NCBI GenBank assembly: GCA_002077045.2 | Contig: KZ111140.1 | Location: forward strand, 463,356-527,355 | DNA from: Rachicladosporium sp. CCFEE 5018 | Taxonomy: Eukaryota; Ascomycota; Dothideomycetes; Cladosporiales; Cladosporiaceae | Length of the DNA: 64,000 nt | Direction of reading: 5' to 3' | Part shown: piece by piece, positions 21,432-32,209 of the stretch | How positions within the stretch are numbered: position 1 is the stretch's first letter | How the letters are laid out: every line of letters begins with the position of its first letter | Position numbers and translations under genes: made by a program | The notes under the pieces: model-generated | The model's database searches: none | What the model saw: only the letters and a program-made list of their open reading frames with translations | What the model was told of the DNA's origin: nothing

Positions 21432-22467
21432 ATGGCGAACGACAATACAATGAAAGCACTTCGGGTTGACCAGCCCAAGGACGGCAAGGTGACACTAGTA
21501 CTCGAAGATGTACCCATACCGAAGTCAGCGGAGGGCGAGGTGCTTGTCAAAATCCGAGCATCAGCAGTGCAACCCTCCGACGTTTTGAACTCGAAAGGCC
21601 TCTTTGCCACTACGACCTACCCCCGCACAATCGGTGAGTTCTCGATGCTCGAACAGGCACGAACGGCAACATGATCGCCATAGTGCTCACTCTCACCCAG
21701 GCCGAGACTGGTCCGGCACTGTTACCGCTGGTCCTGACGACTGGATTGGCAAAGACGTCTTCGGCACCTCTGGCCCCAGCTTCAGCTTCACGCATGATGG
21801 TGCGCAAGCAACGTACGCCGTCCTCCCCGTCAATGCCCTGACCATGAAGCCCTCCTCCCTCTCCCACGAGCAAGCAGCTCTTCTCGGAACGCCCTTCGCA
21901 ACCGCCATGATCATCCTTGCCCGTGCTACCGCGAAACCAGGCGAGAACGTGCTAGTTCTAGGCGCCACGGGAAATGTAGGAAGCTGGGTGATGCAAGCAG
22001 CGCGCGCCATAGGCTGCAAAGCTATCGGCGTCGGACGTCATGGGACAGACATCAGTAGCACTACTGACCCTACCCTGAGTGCAGCGAAAGCGCTGACAGG
22101 TGGCAAGGGACCAGATGTCGCAGTTGACACCATCGGCGACTTCGCACTGACTAAAGCTGCATTCGACATCCTCGCGCCGAACGGCAGGCTCTGCACGATC
22201 ACTGCTCCAAGATCCGGCGGTACGGAACTCCCGCTCGACATTCTGGCGCTGTATAGAAGACAGATCAGTGTAGTAGGATGTAACAGCATTGGCTTCGATT
22301 CGCAGGAAGATCTGGCGGGGATGTTGAGGGAGAAGTTGGTGCCATGGCTTGACGAGGGGAAGCTTACGGTGCCTGACCTGGGAAGCACGGAGAGGCTGCC
22401 GATTGAGAGGGCCGTGGAGGCTTATGATGGGAGGGTGAAGAAGGCTGTGATCGTGTTTGATGAGTGA
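21432..22467 (+). CDS. Quinone oxidoreductase-like MDR enzyme, copy A
   Basis: Exon 21432-21633, 67-nt intron 21634-21700 (GTGAGT..CCAG), exon 21701-22467; 322 residues. Medium-chain dehydrogenase/reductase fold: GroES-like N-terminal domain (VLVKIRASAVQPSDVLNSKG, then RTIGRDWSGTV across the splice), a Rossmann domain with NADP-binding motif VLVLGATGNVGSWVMQAA, and PDVAVDTIGDFALTKAAFDIL. The catalytic and structural zinc cysteines of alcohol dehydrogenases are absent, so it belongs to the zinc-independent quinone reductase group. Likely NADPH-dependent reduction of quinones or enones in the cytosol. Copy B is at 55409-56449 and diverges most in the first exon and the intron. Confidence 0.85.
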
Positions 22468-22582
22468 TGCAAGTCTAGTGTGATGCATTAAGCTACATGA
22501 TCTCGATATTCAAGTATGGGTTCTCCGACAGCATGACTGTCGCCGGCTGAGCGTAGTGCAGAGTTACACATTATCTCAGTCA

Positions 22583-25500
22583 TCATGTCAATTCCACTCC
22601 TCTCCCTCTCAGAAATCCTCCTAGCAAATCGTCCAATTCCTTGTTCATTCCCTCAAGCCCGCGTCTCTGATCCTGGAATAGACCCTTCATCATCGGATGC
22701 TCCGCACTGACAGCCTTCACAGGCTCAGCATGGTGCTGGATGATATACAGCATATCCTTGACCTCCTCTGCATCCAGCCACGCACGTAGCGAAGCGTCAT
22801 TCCAAGGTTGCGGTGCCTGAGGTTGAGCTGGGGAGGTAGTCGAGGATGTTGTTGTCGTTGGCGATGAAGGCAAGGAGGGCGAGAGATCTCGTGTAGGCGC
22901 CAGACGCGTTGGAGCAGGGGAGTGCGTCTTCGTTGCCGTGGGCGTGGCGTCAGGATCGGTCTCAGCTTTGTTCACCACCTCGCGACCCGCGACGTCCTCG
23001 CTTGAGGGCCTCTCGATCAGGCTGGGCGACGTAGACATGCTCCTCTCGTCTATCGGGCTCTCGTCGCCTTCCGCGTCGCCCAACTGAGGGATATGAATAT
23101 TCTCGGTGCCATGCATGAACGTCCCGCTAGGCCCGCCACTGTTGATCTCCACGGGGCTATCGCTCAGCCTCTCCTCATCTATACTGCTGCTCTGCCGTTC
23201 CAGCTCCTCTTTCTCGAGGAACGGGTTCACGCCTGGTTCGCTGGCAGGCGAGTCAAAGTCATCGAGCTCAACGCGCTCTTTCGTGCGTTGCGCTTTCGGG
23301 GGCTTGGCGACAGCAGGACCCATGCCGAGCATGTTTGCGACAGTCGACATCGCAGATTGGGGAGCCGGGTCTTGAGGTGCGGGTTGAGGTGTAAGAGTGC
23401 GTTCGATGTGGTCTTCGAGGCCCGTGGCCATCTCGACCGCGCCAGTGGAGCCCTCAAGCTCGGCTACGAACGCGCCTGGGGGTTGAGGAGTAGCGGCTTG
23501 GCGTTGAGAAGCGGAGGCTGAGGGCGTGATGATCGGTTGTTGCTGTTGTTGTGGGCGTGCTCGAGGGCCTTCTTGTGGGGCTGGCTTGGTATCCGCGGCT
23601 GCAAGAGCGGCCATTGGAGCTACTCGGTCAATTGGTGAGGCTTGGATAGGACTCTGCGCAGCTTGTCGACCCATCTCCAGTGACGCCTTCTCAGCATCGC
23701 TTTCGTGATCCTCCTTGCCGCCAGTCCGCTTCTCCTTCTTCTTGCTCTTGAAAAGTCCAGAAAGCATACCGCCCTTCTTGTCTTTCTTCTTGTCTTTAGC
23801 AGAAGTTTTAATCTTCTCCTCCTGCGGGGAAGGTGTCTTGACTAGACTCTCCATGCTGTTGTTGCGCGTGCTCTCCGTCGAGCTAATTTTGGAGCTTGCA
23901 TCGTCACGCAGTAGTCCGGGAGTCAACGAGATCTTGCGTGTCTCAATCGAGTCGTCCTTGAGGAACGAGTCTGTGTTGCGTGGCGTGCCTTTCCGTGACT
24001 TGAGCGGTGCTGCCTCTGATCGATCCACCAATTTTGGACTGAGCTGTGGATCCTCGATCGACGACCGCTTACTGTCGAGACTCGTCTTACTGATGCCATC
24101 TGATGGCGGTCCTTTGCCAGTCGAGTCACCGCTATACCGCCTTGTGGCATGAACATTAGCTTCCTCGGGGGCATTCCGCTCTTCGACTTCTGCTGGTTGC
24201 CCTCGCTCGGGCTCTACTTGCTGTGCAGCTGCTGCCTGTGAGTCTGGAGGGGCATGTTCATCCTCGTCGGATGAGTAGTCGTAGTCAGATGCCTCAACGT
24301 AAGTCGGAGCAGCGAACTGCACCGTCTTCGCATTACGCCGACGGATCGCCTTCTTAAGAGGATTCTTAGACTTCTCTGGGTTGTCGCCAAGCATTGTCTG
24401 TGAGAGCTGTATCTTGTCAGTACAATGGTTGCAATCACAATTTGGGAGTTCTGCACTCACATCGATATTCCGATGCTTGTTCAATCGGGCAAGTCGTTCA
24501 GTTGGCGTCTCAATATGCTCCGCCGGTAAGTATCCTGTGATTACATGAGCCTTCCATTCGAGGCACGTGGTTTCGCTATTCCGTGCATCTACTCACCGAT
24601 GCTACTATCCTTCACAACCCTTACAAGCCACCAATACGAATTACTATCATCAAGCAGCACCATCGTGTCACCCTTAGTGGCATTCGCTTGGCCCTCGACT
24701 GTAGCAACAAAAGTATGCAGCGCGTAGACGAACTCGAAGTCGATGTCTTCTATTTCACGTAAGCATTCGCCGCCGTAACCGGAGTCTATGAAACGGGGGG
24801 AGAGGAGAAGGAAAGGGTCACGTTCGTCGTCGATGTCGTTGTCCGGGGAGAGAAGAGGCAATCCATTTGCTGGGGAGACGTCCAATAAAGCGGAGTAAGG
24901 AGATAGGGAGCTCGGGTCCTGCGGAAGGGGCGAAATGGGTGACGTTGCAGACAACAGAGGGTCGCGGGTGGGGAGGAGGACATCCTGGAGGTCAACGCTA
25001 CGGAAGCTGTTCTGGCTGGCAGACTGGCGGAGGGTCGGGATCGTGAGCCTGGGAAGCGATCTGGCGAAGGAATTGTCCCCGTACGGACGCCGGATCGAAG
25101 TACTCCGCAAAGGAAACGCCTCGCTGCGCAACGGTCGCAGTCCAGATCCAGCGTCATCATTTCCCGGCTTGCCTCCCCAATCGTCCACACTCTCGCTCTC
25201 ATCCAGGTCTAATTCAGTCCTCTTGGCTAGTCCTGAAATGCTTCCGGTTCCAGCTTCCCCATCCCTTGTGATCTCCAGTCCAGACCTACCCTCGCCCATG
25301 GCTCTCACTTCAGCACTCACAAATCGCCCAAACCTCGCCATACCCACCAACGGACTCTCCTCAGGCGTATGCAGAGTCGGGCTCAGCCAATCATCCCTCG
25401 CAGAAGTCTCCAGTGTCAATGGTAGGTGCCTCGGCGCATCCATGTACGGCAAAGAGTCCAGTGACAGATCTTCTCCTCTGACAGGCGACATCGCAGATGA

Positions 25501-25988
25501 GTAGTTGATACCCGCCTGCTCGGCATGTGCGCGTTGAGAGGATTTCCTCTTCATGATTCCCCTTCCAGATAAAGAATTCCCACACTCACCATCGTCAATA
25601 CTCGGACTACTGCTGATCCGATCCATCATATCGTCGTCGCTGCCCTCACCAGCCTCCTCGCCAGTCACTCCCTCCCCTTCGCCCTCCTCTTTCGCAGCTT
25701 CCCCGTTAGTCGCAGGGTCGTTGTTCTGCTGCCCGTTCTGACCAGCCATGTTCCAGGCGTCGGCCAATACTTGCTCTTCGGTGTGCCGCTCAGCAGCAAC
25801 GTGCTGGTACTCTGCTGCTTGGTGGGGCGCGATAGTGGAAGGCGCGGGATGTTTAGTATGTTCGGCTGCGGTGGGGGCCGAGGGGTCTTGGAGGTCGATC
25901 GTGTCTACGTAAATTCAGTATGCCGGATGTTGTAGTGGCCGTAGAAGGAGAATAGCCTACCCGCTCTCACGATGTTCGGTCGCGACAT
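22583..25988 (-). CDS. tea4: Tea4/Bud14-like SH3 polarity protein, copy A
   Basis: Four exons: 25988-25961, 25904-24597, 24534-24461, 24406-22583, with introns of 56, 62 and 54 nt; 1,077 residues. Start MSRPNIVRA. An acidic, Ser-rich N-terminal region precedes an SH3 domain (about residues 400-455: FEFVYALHTFVATVEGQANA, DSNSYWWLVRVVKDSSIGYL, PAEHIETPTERLARLN), which spans two introns. The C-terminal half is disordered, Ser/Pro/Lys-rich with a basic patch (KSKKKEKRTGGKED) and ends in a helical segment DAEEVKDMLYIIQHHAEPVK and GGFLRGRGVELT. This single SH3 plus RLARLNKHRNID is typical of fungal Tea4/Bud14, a cell-end polarity factor that recruits PP1 and formins. Gene symbol by architecture. 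Copy B (60360-56485) has an altered C-terminus. Confidence 0.8.
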
Positions 25989-26725
25989 GTTCGCGGTTTC
26001 ACCTCAGCCTGGCCGAGTGGCCGCGTCTCTGCCTTGCAGTCCCTACACGCCGTGCCGGGGCGTGAATAGTTCTCAGTGCGCGAACAGTGCGCTCATCGAT
26101 CTATGCGTATGGCCATGCAATGGTGCGGCGAACTTGCGACAATGACAGAGTGTCGATCGGGGCGAATGCTAGAGATGGCTGGCGGCGCGTAATCTGTACT
26201 ACAATCCATGGGTCGCACGAAAGACTCGTGGATGGAAAGGGGGAGATAACGAGAGATGACAACGATTGTACAACAATTCAATGGCAAATGTACGAATGCC
26301 AGACGATCAACCAAATACGTAAAGTCGACCCCTTCCCCGTTTCAAGATATGGAAGGCACGATTCATGGCACTGATTGCCCGCACTGCACTGTGATTGGCC
26401 GATCTGCCGGCTCCTGGCACCCTTGTTCGAATGATCGACCGGGGCGGCGGCTCCTTAATCCCCTGTCGCTCAAGTGTTGCGCTTGTTCCAGATGCTGTTG
26501 AGGGACTTTGGGGAATTGAATACTGTACCCACTGGCAGGAGGGCATGGGTTTGGCAAACGTGAGATGGCAAGCAACAGTATTTGCTACCTGCACGTCATC
26601 TACTATGTTCGCGACAGCGGCTGTAGTGTTCCTCAGGTGCACTGAGGCCTTCCACCGAGTCTCGACATAGACCGTCACGTCTTCCTTCGCCCCCAACCCG
26701 GGCCAGTGCCGCGAGCAGAGGCACT
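25989..26725. other. Intergenic, nothing recognised, copy A
   Basis: 737 bp upstream of the Tea4-like gene and downstream of the coiled-coil orphan. Contains an isolated tRNA A-box-like string near 26011 but no B box. Conserved in copy B at 60361-61097 with scattered differences. Confidence 0.5.
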
Positions 26726-29250
26726 TCATCCGCGCATCGTCTGCTCCAACCTGGCCATGAACTTCTCGCGGCTGGCTGCATCCATGATGCCAAGCATCTT
26801 AGCCGGAAGCTGACTTGCATGCCGAGAGCTAGACCGCTGAGCACCTTGTGGACTAAATGCAGGTGCCCTCGCGCTCAGTCCTCCAGTCGTAGCCGTGCGA
26901 GGCGGAGTGCTGGGCGTGTTTTGAGCCGGCTTAGGAGCAGTGGCCTTTAACAGTGGGCTTGGTGAAGATGAGGTCGTATAGGCCGATGTAGCCGGATCAA
27001 GCCAGGTGCGATTGGTGACATCCGTCAGGCCTGGCTGGAGAGAACCGTTCGTGGTGCTGGCGCTGAATGCGAATGCTGGGCCCAGAGTCGCATTTGTAGT
27101 TTGCTGAGCACCTGTGGGCATCTTTTGATCTGCAACATCGACGGCAGGGGTGATCTTGATAGTCACTGCCGACGGTTTCATGGAGACTCTGTCTGCGCTA
27201 CCACTGTTGCCTTCGACGCTCTCTGACGTTCGCATACAAGGTCCAGGTTCAGGGCCTGCCGCACTACCAGCAGAGCTCTTAGGCAGGACGACAGTGCTCT
27301 GCTGAAAGCTGAACGAGGGCTTGGAAGTAGGACCGCTAATCATACTGAACGGCTGGACGACCCTCTTCTTGTCGTCATTCGGAGCGATGCCAGCTTCTGC
27401 CAGGCTCATAACTCGCGGCGGACTGGAAGGTTTGTTGCCGGGTCCACTGGCCGCGTCGATCTGTGCAAGCGCTGAAGCAGGAACACGCCCGGTGAGTCCG
27501 CCAGTGCCTCGAAATGGCTTATACTCAGAGGAGACGGTCACAGTAGTCTTAGCCTTCGACTGGACCCAATCTGGCTCGCTGTCGAGCCAAGAGCTCGACA
27601 AAGGTGTTGCCGATGGTGCACCGGCGGTTGCCGAAGCTGTAATGTGTTTGCCTTTCGCATGTGGAGCCACAGCACTACCGCTGGAGTCCCATGCGTCGCC
27701 AGGAGAAAAGGACGACGAAGCAGCGCTGACCTGACCGCTCATCGACGCCGATGAAGCTGAGTGATTCGATGTGTTCGATGATAGAGAGGGAGGAGTCACG
27801 GGCGACGCCGGTGCGGACTTCGACGCGATGGACTTCGCAGCACAACTGGAAACCTTGAAGGTTGCAGCTGGGACGGTAAGGGTGGGCGATGCCTCCAGAG
27901 AACGGGATGATGTAGAGGCTGGAGCACGCTTGGGCCTTGCGGGGGCTTTGGCTGCATCATCATCGATCTCCAGCGGGTTCGCGATGGAGGATCTAGGAGT
28001 CTGAAGGGTCACCTTTGCCGCTCCTGCTCTGGTTGCAGCAGGCGGTGGAGGCAGTGGCTTCGTCAGATCTGGTGCGGGCGTACCCCACGAGCCTGCAGCT
28101 GGGGTGGCCCCAGTTGCGGTGGGAGTTGCTGAAGCGCTCTGTTGTTGCTCGCCCGCAACTGCCTTCGACCCGTGTTGCACTAAAGTCCTATTGCTCCTAC
28201 CTTCCACCGGTGCGAGGCTGGTCTCGATACGCTCGGTCGTGTTGGAATTCTCTGACTTCAAACCTGCATTGTCGCGTATGGCGTGGGAAATGCTGAAGTC
28301 GTTCGCGTTGTTGATGTCTGTCCAGCCGCCTTCGTGGGTACTGGCCCAAGGCTTCGAGGTGCCGTTGACTTTGGAAAGCCCTGCAGACTTGGCGTCTGAA
28401 GAAGGAGAGGGAGGAGGGATCTCTATCCACACCACGGGCTCCGGTGTATGCACTTTTTCCTCGTTGCCCATCGTAGCCACCTTCATTGACGATGGCCGCT
28501 TCTGATTTGCAGATACAAAGCCTCGTCCTTTGGGGATCATCAGCTCCAGCTTCTCGCCATTCTCAGTCTGGACTGGAAGGATCTGACTCGTCTTCGGCGC
28601 CTGAAGCGGTGGAGCACGTCGCTGAGACGCTAGGTCGTCAATCTGATGCTGAAGCTCCCCGATGAGATTCTCGGCAGACTTCAAGCGGTCGTTCAGTTGC
28701 TTGTTCACCTCCCCAATATGACAGGCGTTGAGCATGGTCGTCAGTGCGATCTGCTCTTCCGTGCCACGAGCCTCTTCGGCGAGTAGCTTCATCACCGAAA
28801 TACAAGCTTCTTTGAATTCCCCACCAAGGTTGCCGTCGTTCTCGACCACGGCCTTGTGTGCCTTTGACTTCAGCCCTTTCATGAGCTCCTTGACTGTGAA
28901 ACGGGGTCAGCTGCTACCTAGCTCTACGCTCGGTGGGGACTTCACTCACTGCCTGCTTGTGAGGCAGTCGCCTCGTCGCTATGACGAGTGGCACACGCTT
29001 CCAATGCGTGCTTCATGTGCAGCACATCCTTTTGCTGCCGCGCCTCCGAGTTTGCGAGGCGAACGAAGACATTGTCGAATAACTTCTGACAGTGTTCTTC
29101 GCGGTAAGCCTCGTATAGCAACATGCCTTGCATGATGGTGGCCGGTGGCAGCTGACCCCCGAGCTGCTCGTCAATCTTCTTCATCGCGTCGACGCTGTAC
29201 TTCTTCGACACTGCGGACGAAACGCTGTGAATCCTCGGCGACGCCGCCAT
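26726..29250 (-). CDS. Coiled-coil, Ser/Pro/Ala-rich protein of unknown function, copy A
   Basis: Exon 29250-28950, 56-nt intron 28949-28894 (GTGAGT..ACAG), exon 28893-26726; 822 residues. The N-terminal 250 residues look folded and helical (SVDAMKKIDEQLGGQLPPAT, LLYEAYREEHCQKLFDNVFV, then KELMKGLKSKAHKAVVENDG) with a predicted coiled coil (EVNKQLNDRLKSAENLIGEL). The remainder is low-complexity, probably disordered, ending in a short helical motif (MLGIMDAASREKFMARLEQT) that is preserved in the ghost of copy B. I do not recognise a named domain. Possible scaffold role, by composition only. Confidence 0.7.
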
Positions 29251-29880
29251 CCTGCTGGTTGTCCTGGTGTACCAGATCTTGACTTGTGTAGCTGAGTGAA
29301 ATATTGTGTTTGTTTACGGCAGGAAGCTCATAGAAAATATTGGTGGGCCTCGCCGAGACCATGTTCGGGCAGGAACACAGCGACGCGTGAGAATTGAAAG
29401 AAGGAAGGAAGGAGCAATGACAGCTCTGGTCTACATGCATGGAATCCGGCGTCCTTACATAGTACTTACTTCACAGCAGCATCAATCTGATCGTATTGCC
29501 ACGGACATCCAACAAAGTAGCCTTGAGCAAGTCATGCAGATATCGACAGACTTGCTCAAGCAACTGCTAGAAGATCACCCTTCGAGAGTGAGCTGATCAT
29601 AGCGATTGAGTTGTCCACTTCTTCCAGCAGGGCTGCTCAGATAGTAACACTCAGCACTGAATATTGGCGTCGGAGCGCTTATGACATGTACAAATGTAAG
29701 TTTCAAACCCGTTCAGCTTCGCGCGATCATCGCAGCTCATCTGTCACACATGAACCTCTCTTCTAGAGACGACTGTGTGAAGCAGCCGAGGAATGTAAGG
29801 GCTCGAGCCGGGACTACAAGGCGAGCAGGCTCAAGGGCGGCAAAGCATGCCATAGCGTCTGACATGAGCCATAGCATCAC

Positions 29881-29898
29881 ACCGTTGCTAGCAACGGT
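29881..29898. promoter_or_regulatory. RFX/Crt1 X-box-like palindrome upstream of rnr2
   Basis: ACCGTTGCTAGCAACGGT is a perfect 18-bp palindrome with the GTTGC..GCAAC half-sites of RFX-type X-boxes, 311 bp before the rnr2 ATG. In yeast, Crt1 (an RFX protein) represses RNR genes through X-boxes until DNA damage or replication stress relieves it. Confidence 0.65.
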
Positions 29899-30040
29899 AG
29901 AGATCGGTTCGCTTGGAAAGTTACAGAGCATGAGCAATAGTACGAGTGCTGATGTCACGCTGGGCACGCGATCAAGGCAGTGACGGACAAAGACGCGCTT
30001 ATCAGATCAATCTTGATGGCCGGAGAGTGCTTGGCAAACA

Positions 30041-30046
30041 ACGCGT
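30041..30046. promoter_or_regulatory. MCB-type ACGCGT box upstream of rnr2
   Basis: ACGCGT, the MluI cell-cycle box bound by MBF in yeasts, lies 163 bp before the rnr2 ATG. Six bases can occur by chance; the position upstream of an S-phase gene makes it credible. Confidence 0.45.
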
Positions 30047-30208
30047 GCCTAGCGTGTCGCGTCTTCGAGATCCATAAAGTTCATCGAGGTACCTCGTCTT
30101 TGACTACACGACCACCACCAACCCGACATCCTCTCTACATCTTCGCTCATCTGCCATTGACTCATACGACCGATACCTCTAGCATCATCACATACTCCAG
30201 CCTTCAAT

Positions 30209-31594
30209 ATGAGCATACAGATCACGCCTTCGAAGAAGGTTCGCTATGACATCAGTGCCACCCGAGCCTTCAGCATATACACTGACAGCAAGACCAGGCT
30301 GCATCCGCTCTCGAGACGCTGCAAATGGAGTCGCCGATCAAGATGCCAGTGCTTGACCCCGTAGCAGACAAGGAGAACATCGAGGCGAAATACGAGGCGG
30401 ACGAGGTGGCCGTACCCATTAAGGGCATTCCCGTAGCAGACGAGACACCCGAAGAGGCTGCCGATGCGATACGGAAGCGTATGGAGCTCGACCCCAGCTA
30501 CGAACCCATCCTGGCGGAGAACGGGCAAAGATTCGTGCTGTTCCCCATACGGTACCAAGAGGTCAGTCGCGTCCCGAACACGCGCCTTCACGCGTTAAGT
30601 GGTCATTGCTTTCATCTACTAACATCGACCACAGATATGGCAGATGTACAAGAAGGCAGAGGCATCATTCTGGACAGCAGAGGAGATTGATCTGTCGAAA
30701 GATCTGCACGACTGGAACAAGCGTCTCAATGATGACGAGCGATTCTTCATTTCACATGTGCTTGCCTTCTTCGCCGCATCAGACGGCATCGTCAACGAGA
30801 ACCTGGTCGAGCGATTCAGTGGCGAGGTGCAAATCCCTGAGGCTCGCTGCTTCTACGGCTTCCAGATCATGATGGAGAATATCCACTCCGAGACCTACTC
30901 ACTACTCATCGACACCTACATCAGCGAACCTCGCCAACGCACATACCTCTTTAACGCCATCGACAACATCCCGTGCATCCGCAAGAAGGCCAACTGGGCA
31001 CTAAAGTGGATCAGCGACGACGCATCGACCTTCGGCTGCCGTCTCATTGCCTTTGCAGCTGTCGAGGGCATTTTCTTCTCTGGTTCGTTCGCCGCTATCT
31101 TCTGGCTCAAGAAGCGCGGGCTGATGCCCGGCCTCACCTTCTCCAACGAGCTCATTTCCCGTGACGAGGGCATGCACACCGACTTCGCCTGTATGCTGCA
31201 CGCACATCTCCGCAACAAGCCATCACTCGACCTTGTCCACCAGATCATCACGGAAGCTGTCGAGATCGAGCAAGAGTTCCTCTCAGACGCCCTACCCTGC
31301 GCACTTCTCGGCATGAACGCCAAGCTCATGTGCCAGTACATCGAGTTCGTCGCTGACCGCCTACTCCTCGCACTCGGCCACGGCAAGTACTACAACGCCA
31401 CCAACCCCTTCGACTTCATGGAGAACATCTCCCTCGCCGGCAAGACGAACTTCTTCGAGAAGCGCGTAGGTGACTACCAGAAGGCTGGTGTCATGGAGTC
31501 GCACAACAAGAAGAAGAACGATGCTGCTGACAAGGAGGCTGGCAAGGCACCTGCTGTCATGATCGGCGACTTTGCTTTCGAGGAGGACTTCTAG
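30209..31594 (+). CDS. rnr2: Ribonucleotide reductase small subunit (R2)
   Basis: Three exons: 30209-30238, 30289-30561, 30635-31594, with introns of 50 and 73 nt (second has a CTAAC branch point); 420 residues. The tiny first exon encodes [10 protein letters not shown], the usual start of fungal R2. Iron ligands and radical site are in place: [15 protein letters not shown], the tyrosyl radical Tyr in [20 protein letters not shown], and later EGIFFSGSF and DEGMHTDF. The C-terminus GDFAFEEDF is the tail that docks to the large subunit. Reduces ribonucleoside diphosphates to dNDP precursors with R1. The first-intron donor GTTCGC is weak but gives the expected protein. Promoter has an X-box-like palindrome and an MCB element. 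No second copy appears in this window. Confidence 0.95.
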
Positions 31595-32209
31595 ATGCGA
31601 CGCGCTGACTGTAATGTGTTTATGGTGTTGGATTGTACTTGCTGGATTGCGTGGCGTTGGGGCCCGATGGGAAGAAACGGGAAATATCCCTCTCACGCGC
31701 CGTGCTTCTATAGATGCATCTTGAGGCGCTCGCGCTGCGTCTAAGACAGCGGAAGAATATCATAAGTCATCAAAGCTCTGCCTCATAACAATTTCACACC
31801 ATTAGCCTGCGTGAAGATCCACTGACTAATTGACGCACCTCATTGCAGTCGCGTGGGAGGTCCTGCGCGCGTGCACGGTTACATGCATGACGTGAAGTCC
31901 CAGATGTCTCGCATCTTGACCGGAGCGATGCGAGATCCTGCTTACATGCATGCCAATGCAGCGGCGGGGATGCTTTGTGAGCCAAGATGAGAGCGTAGTG
32001 AAGCAGTTACAAAGGTTCCTCCTTTTCATCTCCATCTCATATCTTCACTTCCGCTCATCGTACCTTGCTTATCCATCGGGCGCCGGACCTGCGAAACATC
32101 CCTCCGCGGACAGCCGAAGTCACCTCATCCCGCATACGCTACAGTGCGGCGCGCATTCGCAATCGACTCTCCCCATGGCCTCCGGACCAGGACGTATTCT
32201 TCCTAGATC
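31595..32209. other. Intergenic, nothing recognised
   Basis: 615 bp between rnr2 and the WD40 gene, both plus strand. Contains short open stretches without recognisable similarity; probably 3' UTR, promoter and 5' leader. Confidence 0.5.

Larger units (their letters stand above)
29251..30208. promoter_or_regulatory. Intergenic region upstream of rnr2
   Basis: 958 bp between two outward genes. Up to 29631 it matches the end of segment B (to 64000). A GGAA microsatellite lies near 29398-29413, with one unit fewer in copy B. The rnr2-proximal half holds an 18-bp palindromic X-box-like site and an ACGCGT box, listed separately. Confidence 0.6.

Noticed and set aside
26000..26070. tRNA A-box-like string (TGGCCGAGTGG) in an intergenic region
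   Set aside because: No B box, no cloverleaf, and the string is altered in the copy B counterpart (CGCCGAACGG).
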